From positions 3,485,778 through 3,549,777 of the forward strand of contig NZ_KB912942.1 in the NCBI RefSeq assembly GCF_000383915.1: DNA of 64,000 bases, written 5' to 3'. Positions 53,680 through 62,466 of this stretch are shown piece after piece. The stretch's first letter is position 1. Every line of letters starts with the position of its first letter. The notes under the pieces are model-generated. The model did no database searches. It was given only the letters and a program-made list of their open reading frames with translations, and was not told the DNA's origin. The translations under genes and the position numbers were made by a program. This stretch comes from Amycolatopsis benzoatilytica AK 16/65. GTDB lineage: Bacteria; Actinomycetota; Actinomycetes; Mycobacteriales; Pseudonocardiaceae.

Positions 53680-55581
53680 TCACGACTTGGGTTCCGCAGG
53701 AATCTCGCCACAGTGCCTGCTATTGGGCGCCATGTCGAGCGTCCACATGATGTGGAGTGCCAGCTGCAGGTCGAAGCAGTCGTGCTGCACCGCGAGATCG
53801 CGTTTGGCCAATTCCTGAATGCGATCCAATCGATAACGCACTGTCTTGGCGTGGATGTACAAATGCTCCGCCGTGCGCCCGAGGTTGCGGTCTTCGGCGA
53901 AATACGCTTCCAGTGTTTCCAGTAATTGGGTGGAGTGTTCCTGGTCGTAGCGGATCACGGCCCCGAGCATGCGACGGACGAAGTCGGCGAGATCCCCGCG
54001 GTCCCCAGGTGCCAGGAGGAATCGCAGGATGCCGAGGTCGTCGAAGAGAGCGATAGGCGCCGACGTCCCCGGCGTGACCGACGCGAGTGCAGTGCGAGCT
54101 TGGCCCAACGGGCCGCTCAGGTCGCCGCTGAGATCGTGACACGCGCTGACCCCGATGCTGAAGCGCAGGTCCGGCTCCAACGCGACCAGACCGCGCAGCA
54201 GCACGGACGCGAACTTGCGCGCCTCGTCGACGTCTTCCAACCAGGGGACGACCAGCGCCAGCGCCGAGGCGCGTCGTGCCGAGAGCACGCGCGAACTTCC
54301 GGTCTCCGCGGCCAGTCGCTCGAACTTGCCGAGCAGAACCGAGCGCCGCTGATCCACCGCGTCGGCGTCGATCCCGTTGGCCTGCGCCCATTCGTCGAGA
54401 CCGGCGACGCTGATCTGCATCACGCGGAGCTTGCGGGGCAAGGTGTAGCCAAGATAGCGGGCTCGCACATTCGCCTCGGCTACATCGCCGATCTTGCCCT
54501 CCAGCAGCTCCCACAGGAAGTCGCTGCGGACTCGCACTCGTGCGTCGAGGATCGCGCGCTGCTTGGTCAGTTCGAGGGCACACGCCACGGCTGCTTGTTC
54601 GACGATCAACGGGATCAGCTTGGTGCACGCGGCGACCAGGCCAACGCACAGGTAGCCCATCCGCTGTCCGCCCGACGATACCTCCCGTACCAGCAGGTGC
54701 CCTTCGTCCAGGTCGGCGGCGGTCCCGGTTTCGTCAGCGGCCTGGTGCCGCCGCGAGCGGACGCAACCGCGTGCCTGCTCGGCGACCTGGTCGCCGTCGG
54801 CAGTGACCGCGAGCAGTTCGAGCTCCGGATCGAGCACAGCGACCTCGCCTGCGGTATAGCGAGCGACCATGTCCACCAGCGCAGACAGCCCCTCGCCCCG
54901 CAGCATGAGATCGGTCAGTTCGGCCTGCGCGCTCGCCGCGCCGTTGAGCAGGTCGCACTGCTCCTCCAACCGCCTGTTCACCGCTTCGAGGTTCGCGGCC
55001 GCTTCCCGCGTCGTCTCGTACAAGCTCGCGTTCTTGATGGCGATCACCGCCAGGTTGGCCAGCCCTTCCAGCACCTCCTGGTCCTCGTCGTCGAACGCGA
55101 ACGGTGTTCGGGACCAGGCGAGAACCACCCCGGTGACCTCGCCGTCGGCCAGCATCGGGGCGCCTTGCGAACAGCGGACGCCCTCGTTGTCCGCGTACCG
55201 CTTGATCTCTGCGGAGATGGTGGCGGCTTCGTGGAAGTCGTCGATGCGATGCGGGCGTCCGGTCTGCAGGACGATGCCTGCGACGCCTTCGCCCTTCTGC
55301 GCATGGAAGCGGACGGCATCGATATTGCGATGGCCAACGCACGACTGCATTTTCAGCACACCGCTCTCTACGGACATGATTCCCACCGCGTCGGCGGCCA
55401 GCAAGGCTTGGGCCGCGTTGCTGATGGCGAGCAGAGTCGCGTCCAGGTCCAGGCTGCGCACGATCGTCGTTGTCACCGACTGCAGCGTCCGAAGCCGGTC
55501 GCGCGCGGTCGGCCGGGCGTCGCGTCTGTCCACCCCGATGATCGTGTCTTCTCGCAGATCTGCCGACGAACGGTTCATCAC
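53680..55581 (-). CDS. GAF-domain PucR/CdaR-type transcriptional regulator
   Basis: 633 residues. The N-terminal GAF domain (about 30-180) includes SLDLDATLLAISNAAQALLA and GEGVAGIVLQTGRPHRIDDF. A linker coiled coil and a middle domain follow. The C-terminal PucR-type HTH is RNLGRTAEHLYIHAKTVRYR with LDRIQELAKRDL. Such regulators activate catabolic genes in response to small molecules. It is the only regulator near the organosulfur-like cluster and is a plausible controller. AAGGAGG precedes two adjacent starts (GTG 55581, ATG 55578). Confidence 0.85.
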   Translation of the reverse strand: MMNRSSADLREDTIIGVDRRDARPTARDRLRTLQSVTTTIVRSLDLDATLLAISNAAQALLAADAVGIMSVESGVLKMQSCVGHRNIDAVRFHAQKGEGVAGIVLQTGRPHRIDDFHEAATISAEIKRYADNEGVRCSQGAPMLADGEVTGVVLAWSRTPFAFDDEDQEVLEGLANLAVIAIKNASLYETTREAAANLEAVNRRLEEQCDLLNGAASAQAELTDLMLRGEGLSALVDMVARYTAGEVAVLDPELELLAVTADGDQVAEQARGCVRSRRHQAADETGTAADLDEGHLLVREVSSGGQRMGYLCVGLVAACTKLIPLIVEQAAVACALELTKQRAILDARVRVRSDFLWELLEGKIGDVAEANVRARYLGYTLPRKLRVMQISVAGLDEWAQANGIDADAVDQRRSVLLGKFERLAAETGSSRVLSARRASALALVVPWLEDVDEARKFASVLLRGLVALEPDLRFSIGVSACHDLSGDLSGPLGQARTALASVTPGTSAPIALFDDLGILRFLLAPGDRGDLADFVRRMLGAVIRYDQEHSTQLLETLEAYFAEDRNLGRTAEHLYIHAKTVRYRLDRIQELAKRDLAVQHDCFDLQLALHIMWTLDMAPNSRHCGEIPAEPKS

Positions 55582-55661
55582 CTCGGACCTCCTTTGGCCC
55601 GGACCACGGCGCGCGACCGCAGCGGAGCGTACGCAGGGAGTATAAGCACGGAATCGCGCTG

Positions 55662-56261
55662 CTACCCGGCCTGCGGAATCGTGATCGCGCAGGCAGCGGG
55701 GCCATTGCCGAGTTCGCCGCCGGCGTTCTCGGCGAGCGCGATCCGCGCACGGTCCACCTGCCGATGCCCAGCTCGGCCGCGTAATTGGTCAAAAAGCTCG
55801 ACCAGCTGCGCCACTCCGGTCGCCCCGATGGCATGCCCGCGGGCAAGCCGGCCGCCGGACGGGTTGATCGGGCATTTCCCGTATAGCTTCCCGTATAGCT
55901 CCGACACCCCGGTACGGAGCAGCTTTGCCCCATCACGCTCAGCGACCAGACCGAGTTCCTGAGCAACGATCAGTTCGGCCGATGCGGCCGCGTCGTGCAG
56001 CTCCACCGCATCGAGGTCCTGCGGCGCAACACCGGCCTGCTCGTAGGCCCGCATTGCCGCGCGCTGGACCAGCTCTTGCCCGGTCAGCAGGTCACCCGCC
56101 GCGTTCCCGAACACGACCAGGCCGACATCGTCGCCGGTCAAGCGCGCTTGTTCGAGCGCCTGGTCAGCGACGGCCGGGGCCAGCGCACGCAAACTGGTTT
56201 CGATGAACATCCCGAACCGGGTGCTCGTCGCAGCGACGATCGCAGCATCCACAGCACTCAT
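55662..56261 (-). pseudogene. thiolase with internal deletion
   Basis: 199 residues against about 390-400 for the family. The N-terminus (AIVAATSTRFGMFIETSLRA to VVFGNAAGDLLTGQE) is joined in frame directly to the C-terminal part (YEQAGVAPQDLDAVELHDAA, NPSGGRLARGHAIGATGVAQ). The middle third with the nucleophilic Cys is gone. A small duplication (YGKLYGK) is present. It cannot be an active thiolase but remains an open frame. Confidence 0.7.
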
Positions 56262-56454
56262 CCCGTTCGTCGTGGCCAGCTCGGACAACAGTAAAGAGGC
56301 ACAGGCGGGCCGGGCCATCTCTCCTCGGAGGCAAGAACCTCAGCCGGATTGTCTGCGCAGGACAATCACAGAACGGTCCGGCCAACGCGACAATTGATGC
56401 GCAAGCTCGCCTGCCCGGCGCGAGGCCGGGCCGACGCACAGGGAGCTGACGACC

Positions 56455-57036
56455 GTGCCGAGCTACCGCATGCAGCGCCTGGCTAACCAGCTCACCAACG
56501 CTGCGGATCATGCCCTCGACGCGGAGGCCCTGCGGATCGAGGCGTGCCGTCTCCTCGAAGCCGCCGTCGGCCTCGAGCGGTTGCTCGGCCCGGCCGAACA
56601 CGAGCCCGATCCGCACCGATACCGCCAGCACATCCTCCACGTGGACCCGGCGGGCCGGTTCTCCGTCGTCGCCCTGGTGTGGCTGCCTGGCCAGGCCACC
56701 CCGATCCACGACCACATCGCCTGGTGCGTGACCGGAGTGCACGCCGGGTGCGAGGTAGAGCAGCGATACGAGCCCCTCTCCCCGTCCGGTAACCGCCCTC
56801 GAATGCTGCGCCCCACCGTCGTCGCGCTCAACGCGCCAGGAACCGTCTCCAGCCTTCCGCCTCTCGGCCGCGACATTCACCGCGTCCGCTGCGCGGGCGA
56901 CGAGCGAGCGATCTCGCTGCACATCTACGGTGCTGACATCACACGCCTGGGTACCAGCATCAACGTCGTCTATGACGAGAACTGCGCCGCCGGAGTCACG
57001 GGGAACGACGCTGGTCCAGGCCACGAAAACGGCTAA
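56455..57036 (+). CDS. cysteine dioxygenase-family thiol dioxygenase
   Basis: 193 residues. Cupin with the three iron-binding His: His85 and His87 in PIHDHIAWCVTGV and His142 in GRDIHRVRC. Members add O2 to a thiol such as cysteine or 3-mercaptopropionate, giving a sulfinate. The substrate here is open. It converges with the SDR gene of the sulfonate-transport operon (4-bp overlap), which supports a role in sulfur compound breakdown. GTG 56455 has AGGGAG 9 nt upstream. Confidence 0.85.
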   Translation: MPSYRMQRLANQLTNAADHALDAEALRIEACRLLEAAVGLERLLGPAEHEPDPHRYRQHILHVDPAGRFSVVALVWLPGQATPIHDHIAWCVTGVHAGCEVEQRYEPLSPSGNRPRMLRPTVVALNAPGTVSSLPPLGRDIHRVRCAGDERAISLHIYGADITRLGTSINVVYDENCAAGVTGNDAGPGHENG

Positions 57037-57806
57037 GCGGTCAGGCCGCCGTCGACGGGCACGACCGTGCCAGTGACGAAGGACGAGTCGTCTCCCGCCA
57101 GGAACAGGGCAGCCCGGGCGATCTCGCTGGGGATTCCCAGCCGACGAAGGGGGTATTTGGTCATGGTCGCCTGAATCCCCGCCTGCGGATCACCGCAACC
57201 GCGGTCGAGAAGCATCCGCTCCGTCATCGCGGTGGGAACCGTGCCAGGACAGATGACGTTCGCGCGAACACCTTGCGCTCCAAAGTCAACCGCGATCGAC
57301 CGCGTAAGAGAGACGACGGCACCCTTGGACGCGCTGTACGCCGCGAATCCGGGCATGCCCGCGAGTGCTGCAACCGAGGCGAGGTTGACGATCGCGCCAC
57401 CACCTATGGCGACCATGTGGGGTATGGCTGCCCGGCAGCACAGAAAGGTTCCCTTGGCGTTGACCGCGAAGCACCGGTCCCAATCATCAACCGATGTGCT
57501 CGCTAGGGTCCCGCTCGCGAGTACTCCGGCACTGTTGCACAGCACGTCGATTCGACCGAGGCTCGTGAGCACCTGGTCGATCGCCGCGTCGACTTCCGCG
57601 ACTGACGAAACGTCGACTCGGATATCCAGCGCGCTCGCTCCGTTCGCGCGGAGCTTCGCCGCCGCCTCGGCGGCAGCCGCGCCGTCCCGGTCCAGGAGAG
57701 CGACTTCGGCGCCTTCCTCGGCGAATGTCTCCGCGATGGCTCGCCCAAGGCCGGAAGCCGCTCCGGTCACGACGGCGACTTGTCCGTTCAGCTTCGTGGT
57801 AGTCAC
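57033..57806 (-). CDS. SDR-family oxidoreductase
   Basis: 257 residues. Classical SDR: TGAASGLGRAIAE for the dinucleotide, DVSS, the CNSAGV element, catalytic Ser in NLASVAAL, Tyr-Lys in YSASKGA, and C-terminal GDDSSFVTGTVVPVDGGLTA. An NAD(P)-dependent alcohol dehydrogenase or ketoreductase. The last gene of the minus-strand operon; its GTG overlaps the ATPase stop (GTGA), with AAAGGGA 6 nt upstream. Confidence 0.9.
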   Translation of the reverse strand: MTTTKLNGQVAVVTGAASGLGRAIAETFAEEGAEVALLDRDGAAAAEAAAKLRANGASALDIRVDVSSVAEVDAAIDQVLTSLGRIDVLCNSAGVLASGTLASTSVDDWDRCFAVNAKGTFLCCRAAIPHMVAIGGGAIVNLASVAALAGMPGFAAYSASKGAVVSLTRSIAVDFGAQGVRANVICPGTVPTAMTERMLLDRGCGDPQAGIQATMTKYPLRRLGIPSEIARAALFLAGDDSSFVTGTVVPVDGGLTA

Positions 57807-58531
57807 GATCCATCCCTTTCCACACTTGTCCCACGTCCGGATACCCCCAGGCGCAGCAGCAACTTGGCTCGTACCGCCGCCAACTCCGGGTCGTCGGGCA
57901 CACGCGGTCGCGACGCGAACACGGAGAACTCGTCCGTAATGGTTCCGTTCGCCATCACAAGAACGCGGTCGGCCAGCGCTGTCGCTTCGACGATGTCGTG
58001 GGTCACCAGCAGGACTGCCGGCCGATGCCGTTGCCACAACTCGGCAACGAGCAGCTGCGCTTTCAACCGGGTAAGAGCGTCCAGCGAGGCAAATGGCTCG
58101 TCCAGCAGCAGGAGATCCGGCTCCCGGACAAGGGCACGGGCCAGCGAAACGCGCTGGGCCTGGCCGCCGGACAGCGTCATGGGCCACGCATCGGCGTGCT
58201 CCCCCAGGCCCACCTCCGCCAACGCGGCCTCCGCCAGGTGCCGGTCCGGCCGACCGACGAGGCCGAGGACCACGTTTCGCCAGACCTTCTTCCACGGCAG
58301 CAGCCGCGGCGTTTGGAAGGCGATCGCACGCCGCTCCGCGATCGCGACGTTGCCGTCGATCTCTGCGTCGAGACCTGCCAGAATCCGCAGCAGCGTGCTC
58401 TTGCCGCAGCCGCTGGAGCCGAGGAGCGCCACGAACTCGCCCGGCTCAAGGTCGAGGTCTAGTCCGTTGATCACCGTTCTGCCGCCGAACCTCCGGGTCA
58501 GCGAACGCACTACGACTGCACGGTCTCCCAC
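57803..58531 (-). CDS. sulfonate/taurine-type ABC transporter ATPase
   Basis: 242 residues. SsuB/TauB class: Walker A LLGSSGCGKSTLLR, Q-loop AFQTPRLLPWKKVWRNV, signature LSGGQAQRVSLARALV, Walker B LLLLDEPFASLDALTR, switch VLLVTHDIVEA. It starts 5 bp after the permease stop and powers uptake with the permease and lipoprotein. Confidence 0.9.
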   Translation of the reverse strand: MGDRAVVVRSLTRRFGGRTVINGLDLDLEPGEFVALLGSSGCGKSTLLRILAGLDAEIDGNVAIAERRAIAFQTPRLLPWKKVWRNVVLGLVGRPDRHLAEAALAEVGLGEHADAWPMTLSGGQAQRVSLARALVREPDLLLLDEPFASLDALTRLKAQLLVAELWQRHRPAVLLVTHDIVEATALADRVLVMANGTITDEFSVFASRPRVPDDPELAAVRAKLLLRLGVSGRGTSVERDGS

Positions 58532-58536
58532 CGCCC

Positions 58537-59403
58537 TCAGCTCCCGGCGAACGCGGGCCGCCAGCGCAGCAGCCACTGTTCCAGCCCCCGCACGAGCAGG
58601 TCGGCACTGAGCCCGAGCAATGCGTACACCACGAGGGCGACGACGATCACGTCTGTCCGGTAGACCTCCCGCGCATGCATGAGCAGATACCCGATGCCCG
58701 ACTGCGCATTCACGGTCTCCCCGAATACGAGCGCGAGCCATGCCGACCCGATCGCCCACCGCAGCCCCACCAGGGCATTCGGCAGCGAACCAGGCAGGAT
58801 CACATGCGCGACCAGTCCCGCCCGGCCTACCCCGAGTGCGCGAGCCGCGTCCACCAGGCCTTTGTCGACGCTCCGAATGCCTGCGTAAAGGTTCACATAG
58901 AGCGGGAAGACCACTGCGAAAGCAACCAGTGCGACCTTCGGTGCTTCGTCGATGCCGAACCAGATGATGAACAGCGGAATCAGCCCGGGCCACGGCACGG
59001 TCCGCAACATCTGCATGGGCGCATCGATCAGGTCCTCGCCCAGCCGGAAAAATCCCGACACCAGCGCGAGGATCCCGCCCAGGACCACTCCGATCGCCAG
59101 GCCGCTGCCGACCCGCTGCAGCGAAATGACCAGTGCATCGATCAGCGAGCGATCAGCGATGAGTTGCGCGGCCGCCCGGGCCACCGCGGCCGGCGACGGG
59201 AGCACGGTTTCCGGCACTGCGCCTGTTGCGGTCACGAGCCACCAGGCCAGCAACACTGCGCAGACCCCTGCCAGTTTGCGCACCGGCCGCGGCACCACGG
59301 CCGGACGGGCCGCGGCGGGCACCACGACCTGCAGGCCGTCGGCTGGTTCGAAGGTCCTGCTGTCCAGAGATCCGCCGGAGCAGCGGGCCGCCTTGGCTGC
59401 CAT
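58537..59403 (-). CDS. sulfonate/taurine-type ABC transporter permease
   Basis: 288 residues, six helices, with the BPD_transp_1 coupling motif DAARALGVGRAGLVAHVILPGSLPN shown as DAARALGVGR and LPGSLPNALVG. SsuC/TauC class. Its ATG overlaps the stop of the binding-protein gene by 1 nt (TGATG). Confidence 0.9.
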   Translation of the reverse strand: MAAKAARCSGGSLDSRTFEPADGLQVVVPAAARPAVVPRPVRKLAGVCAVLLAWWLVTATGAVPETVLPSPAAVARAAAQLIADRSLIDALVISLQRVGSGLAIGVVLGGILALVSGFFRLGEDLIDAPMQMLRTVPWPGLIPLFIIWFGIDEAPKVALVAFAVVFPLYVNLYAGIRSVDKGLVDAARALGVGRAGLVAHVILPGSLPNALVGLRWAIGSAWLALVFGETVNAQSGIGYLLMHAREVYRTDVIVVALVVYALLGLSADLLVRGLEQWLLRWRPAFAGS

Positions 59404-60410
59404 CAGCCCGGCCCTTTCGCCAGCTTCGCCCGTTCGTCGGCTACCAGCGCTCCGAAACCAGGAGCAACGGTGTCACGAACCGCGAACGGCAGCTTGATCT
59501 GACCGATGCCGTGGAAGTAGTCGACTTCCTGCTGCCAGCCCCCGACCACGTGGTCGTCAATCGGCGCGAGCTGCCATTTGTCCCTGGCCGCTGCCAACCG
59601 CGCGGCACCTGGAGAAATTCCGGTCCGCTGCACCATCTGCTGAGCCCACTCGATCTCGTGGCTGTCCACCCAGGCCATCGCGCGAACAACGCGACGCGTC
59701 AGATCCCCTAGCGCGGCCTTCTTCGCCGGGTCGCTCAGCGTCGCGGTACCTGCCGCATAGGTCTGGTCCGGATTGGCCACCTGACCGAGTGCCTGCAACG
59801 TACGTCCCCCGTGGTCGGTCTCGACAGTCGCTGCGTTCGCGTCCCAAATCGCAAACGCGTCGACCTGGCCGGAGTTGAACGCCGCCAGCCCGTCGGTGGT
59901 GCTCAGGTTGACCATCTGCACGTCATTCCAGCCCAACCCGGCCTTCTCGAACGCCTTGACCAGCGGATACTGGGTCACGGTGTAGAACGGCATCGCGACC
60001 CTCTTGCCTTTCAGGTCGGCGACCGTGCGCAGGGCGGAGTCCTGCTTGACCAGAATCCGGCTCGCAGCTTCGGGCGGGCCTTGGCTCGCCGCCAGCAGCT
60101 TCACCTTCGCGCCGTGAGAAATGCCGAAGAGGGCGGGGACTTCTCCCATCCAGGCAACGTCGACCCGGCCGGCGTTCATCGCCTCGATCAAGGGAGGAGC
60201 GGAGTCGAAGTCAGCCCATTCGATGCGGTACGAAGTGTTCTTGTCCTCGCCTGCTGCGGTGAGCATAGTGCGCAGACAGACTTTGCACGGCGAGCCGACG
60301 ATCAGGGTCGGTTCCTGCGCCCCTGCGTTCCCGCCGCACGCGCCGAGGACGAACAGAAGAACTGACGCCACGGCAATCCGCACGGAGCGGGCGCGTTCGA
60401 ACCGCGTCAT
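59403..60410 (-). CDS. sulfonate/nitrate-type ABC substrate-binding lipoprotein
   Basis: 335 residues. Lipobox LGAC with Cys25, then an SsuA-type binding fold: EWADFDSAPPLIEAMNAGRV, DVAWMGEVPALFGI, LKGKRVAMPFYTVTQYPLVK and GQVDAFAIWDANAATVET. An unusual CKVC pair (Cys41, Cys44) sits in the first strand-helix, where related proteins have no Cys. The ligand is probably a sulfonate or other small anion. The ATG overlaps the E1-beta stop (ATGA). Confidence 0.88.
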   Translation of the reverse strand: MTRFERARSVRIAVASVLLFVLGACGGNAGAQEPTLIVGSPCKVCLRTMLTAAGEDKNTSYRIEWADFDSAPPLIEAMNAGRVDVAWMGEVPALFGISHGAKVKLLAASQGPPEAASRILVKQDSALRTVADLKGKRVAMPFYTVTQYPLVKAFEKAGLGWNDVQMVNLSTTDGLAAFNSGQVDAFAIWDANAATVETDHGGRTLQALGQVANPDQTYAAGTATLSDPAKKAALGDLTRRVVRAMAWVDSHEIEWAQQMVQRTGISPGAARLAAARDKWQLAPIDDHVVGGWQQEVDYFHGIGQIKLPFAVRDTVAPGFGALVADERAKLAKGPG

Positions 60411-61381
60411 CGACGCACCGACTTGCGCGCAGCGTCAACAACGGCGTCGACCGACACCTGGGCCGCGGACTCGAGCGCTCCGGCATACGGCGTCGGCACA
60501 TTCGCGCTGCACAATCGACGTACCGGTGCGCGCAAGTGGTCAAATGCCTCGTCCGCCAGGATGGACGCAACAGTCGTCCCCCAGCCCAGTTGTTCGGGCC
60601 CTTCCTCCACGATGACCGCACGCCCCGTCGTGGCGACCTCCCCCAGCACCGTCGCCGCATCCAGCGGAACGAGGCAGCGCAGGTCGATGACGGTGGCGGC
60701 AATCGCTTCCTCCTCCAGCTTCTCGGCCGCCTCCACGCACGTGCGCACCGTCGAACCGAGCGCAATCAGCGTCACGTCGGCGCCTCGTTGCACCACTGAA
60801 GCCTGCCCCAGCGGGATCACGTACTCCCCGTCCGGAACTTCGCCCTTGACCGGATACTGGGCCTTGAGATCAAGCACTATCACCGGGTCCGGGTCCCGGA
60901 TCGCCGCTGTCATCAGGCCCTTGTATTCGCCGGGACCGGACGGAACGGCGATCTTGATGCCGGGGACGGCCATGACCCAGCTTTCCACCGCGTGACTGTG
61001 ATGGGAAGCGAATCCGATGCCTGCTCCGGTGGAGCTCTTGATGACGAGCGGGACCGCGAGTTGTCCGCCGGTCGAGTACCGCAGTGCGGGGATCTGATTG
61101 GCGATGAAGTCCCAGCACACTCCGAGGAAGTCGCCGAACATGATCTCCGCGACCGGTCGCATGCCGGTCATCGCCGCGCCGACCGCGGCACCGAGGATCG
61201 CTTGTTCGGAGATCGGCGTGTTCCGGACCCGTTCGACGCCGAACCGGTCCGCCAAGCCGGCTGTCGTTTTGAACGCGCCGCTGGGCGCGATGTCCTCGCC
61301 GAGGACGAATACCCGGTCGTCGCGCGCCATTTCCTCGGCCAAGGTGGCCGCGATGGCGTCACGGTAGGTCATGACCGCCAT
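60407..61381 (-). CDS. TPP-dependent dehydrogenase E1 component, beta subunit
   Basis: 324 residues. Transketolase-like pyrimidine domain (FVLGEDIAPSGAFKTTAGLA, NTPISEQAILGAAVGAAMTG, RPVAEIMFGDFLG) and a transketolase C-terminal domain (DVTLIALGSTVRTCVEAAEK, VIVEEGPEQLGWG). It resembles acetoin, pyruvate and branched-chain 2-oxoacid dehydrogenase E1 beta. ATG 61381 has GGAGG 6 nt upstream; an ATG at 61372 overlaps the alpha stop as ATGA. Confidence 0.92.
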   Translation of the reverse strand: MAVMTYRDAIAATLAEEMARDDRVFVLGEDIAPSGAFKTTAGLADRFGVERVRNTPISEQAILGAAVGAAMTGMRPVAEIMFGDFLGVCWDFIANQIPALRYSTGGQLAVPLVIKSSTGAGIGFASHHSHAVESWVMAVPGIKIAVPSGPGEYKGLMTAAIRDPDPVIVLDLKAQYPVKGEVPDGEYVIPLGQASVVQRGADVTLIALGSTVRTCVEAAEKLEEEAIAATVIDLRCLVPLDAATVLGEVATTGRAVIVEEGPEQLGWGTTVASILADEAFDHLRAPVRRLCSANVPTPYAGALESAAQVSVDAVVDAARKSVRR

Positions 61382-62388
61382 GCCGCACCTCCATCTGCCC
61401 ACAAATCCCGCAACAGCTCGTCGGCTGCAACATGAGGATCGGCTTTCGCTTCCTCGACAGCATTGGCCATCTCGTCGCTGACCCGTTGCTCGAGCCGGTC
61501 GAGGTCGCCGGGCGATACGCCGCGCGCCTCGAGGCGGGCTCGTTGCGCTTTCAGCGGGTCGCGGGCTTTCCACTCTTCGACTTCGGACTTCGGCCGGTAC
61601 TTCGCGGGGTCGAACAGGCTGTGCCCGTTGATCCGGTACGTCACGGCCTCCACCAGCGAGGGCCCGCCGCCCGCTCGCGCTTGGGCTGCCAGGTCCGCGG
61701 CAAGGCGGTACACCTCTTCGACGTCGTTCCCGTCGACGATTCGGCTCGGCAGCCCGTACGCCGCAGCACGGTCGGCCGCGGGGTTCTTCACCGACGTCAG
61801 CACGTCGCCGCGGGTCTGTTCCATGTACTGGTTGTTCTCGCAGATGAACAGGACGGGCAGCTTCCACAGGGCAGCCAGGTTCAGCGCCTCGTGGAAGCCG
61901 CCGATGTTGGTGCCACCGTCGCCGAAGAACGCGACCGCGATCTGATCGGACTTCGTCAGCTGGGCGCCCAGCGCGATGCCGTTGGCGATCAGCAGCTGTG
62001 CGCCGATGATGCCGGAACAGCCGAAGTGCCCGTGTTCGACGGAGGTCAAGTGCATCGATCCGCCTTTGCCGCCGCACAGACCGGTGGACCGACCCAAGAT
62101 TTCCGCGAAAGCCGCCTTGAGCGGGGCGCCTTTGGCGATCACCTGGCCATGGCCGCGATGGCTGCTGACCACCGGGTCGTCGGGACGCAATGCGGCAACG
62201 ACTCCGGCGCTGACCGCCTCTTGCCCGATGCCGTCGTGGAGCGCGCCGCGGAAACCCTCCGCTCCTTGCAGGAAGATCCGTCGGGCGTACTCGTCGAATT
62301 GCCGCACGCGCACCATGGACTCGTACAGTTGCAGTGCTGTCGGTCCGTCGATCGGGGCGGTGCCCGTTGAGGTCACAACCGAGGTCAC
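61369..62388 (-). CDS. TPP-dependent dehydrogenase E1 component, alpha subunit
   Basis: 339 residues. TPP motif GDGGTNIGGFHEALNLAALW to ICENN, the GKGGSMHLT loop, SSHRGHGQVIAKG and THR-like YRINGHSLFDPAKYR. AcoA/PdhA class. No E2 or E3 gene follows; they must be upstream of the window's right edge or elsewhere. GTG 62388 has GGAG 9 nt upstream. Confidence 0.92.
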   Translation of the reverse strand: MTSVVTSTGTAPIDGPTALQLYESMVRVRQFDEYARRIFLQGAEGFRGALHDGIGQEAVSAGVVAALRPDDPVVSSHRGHGQVIAKGAPLKAAFAEILGRSTGLCGGKGGSMHLTSVEHGHFGCSGIIGAQLLIANGIALGAQLTKSDQIAVAFFGDGGTNIGGFHEALNLAALWKLPVLFICENNQYMEQTRGDVLTSVKNPAADRAAAYGLPSRIVDGNDVEEVYRLAADLAAQARAGGGPSLVEAVTYRINGHSLFDPAKYRPKSEVEEWKARDPLKAQRARLEARGVSPGDLDRLEQRVSDEMANAVEEAKADPHVAADELLRDLWADGGAAWRS

Positions 62389-62466
62389 GGCTCGATACTC
62401 CGTTCGAGAATTCGTGGAATGACAGTGGGACCGGCGCAGCCGTACGCCGGCCCCACCGCCAAGCTT

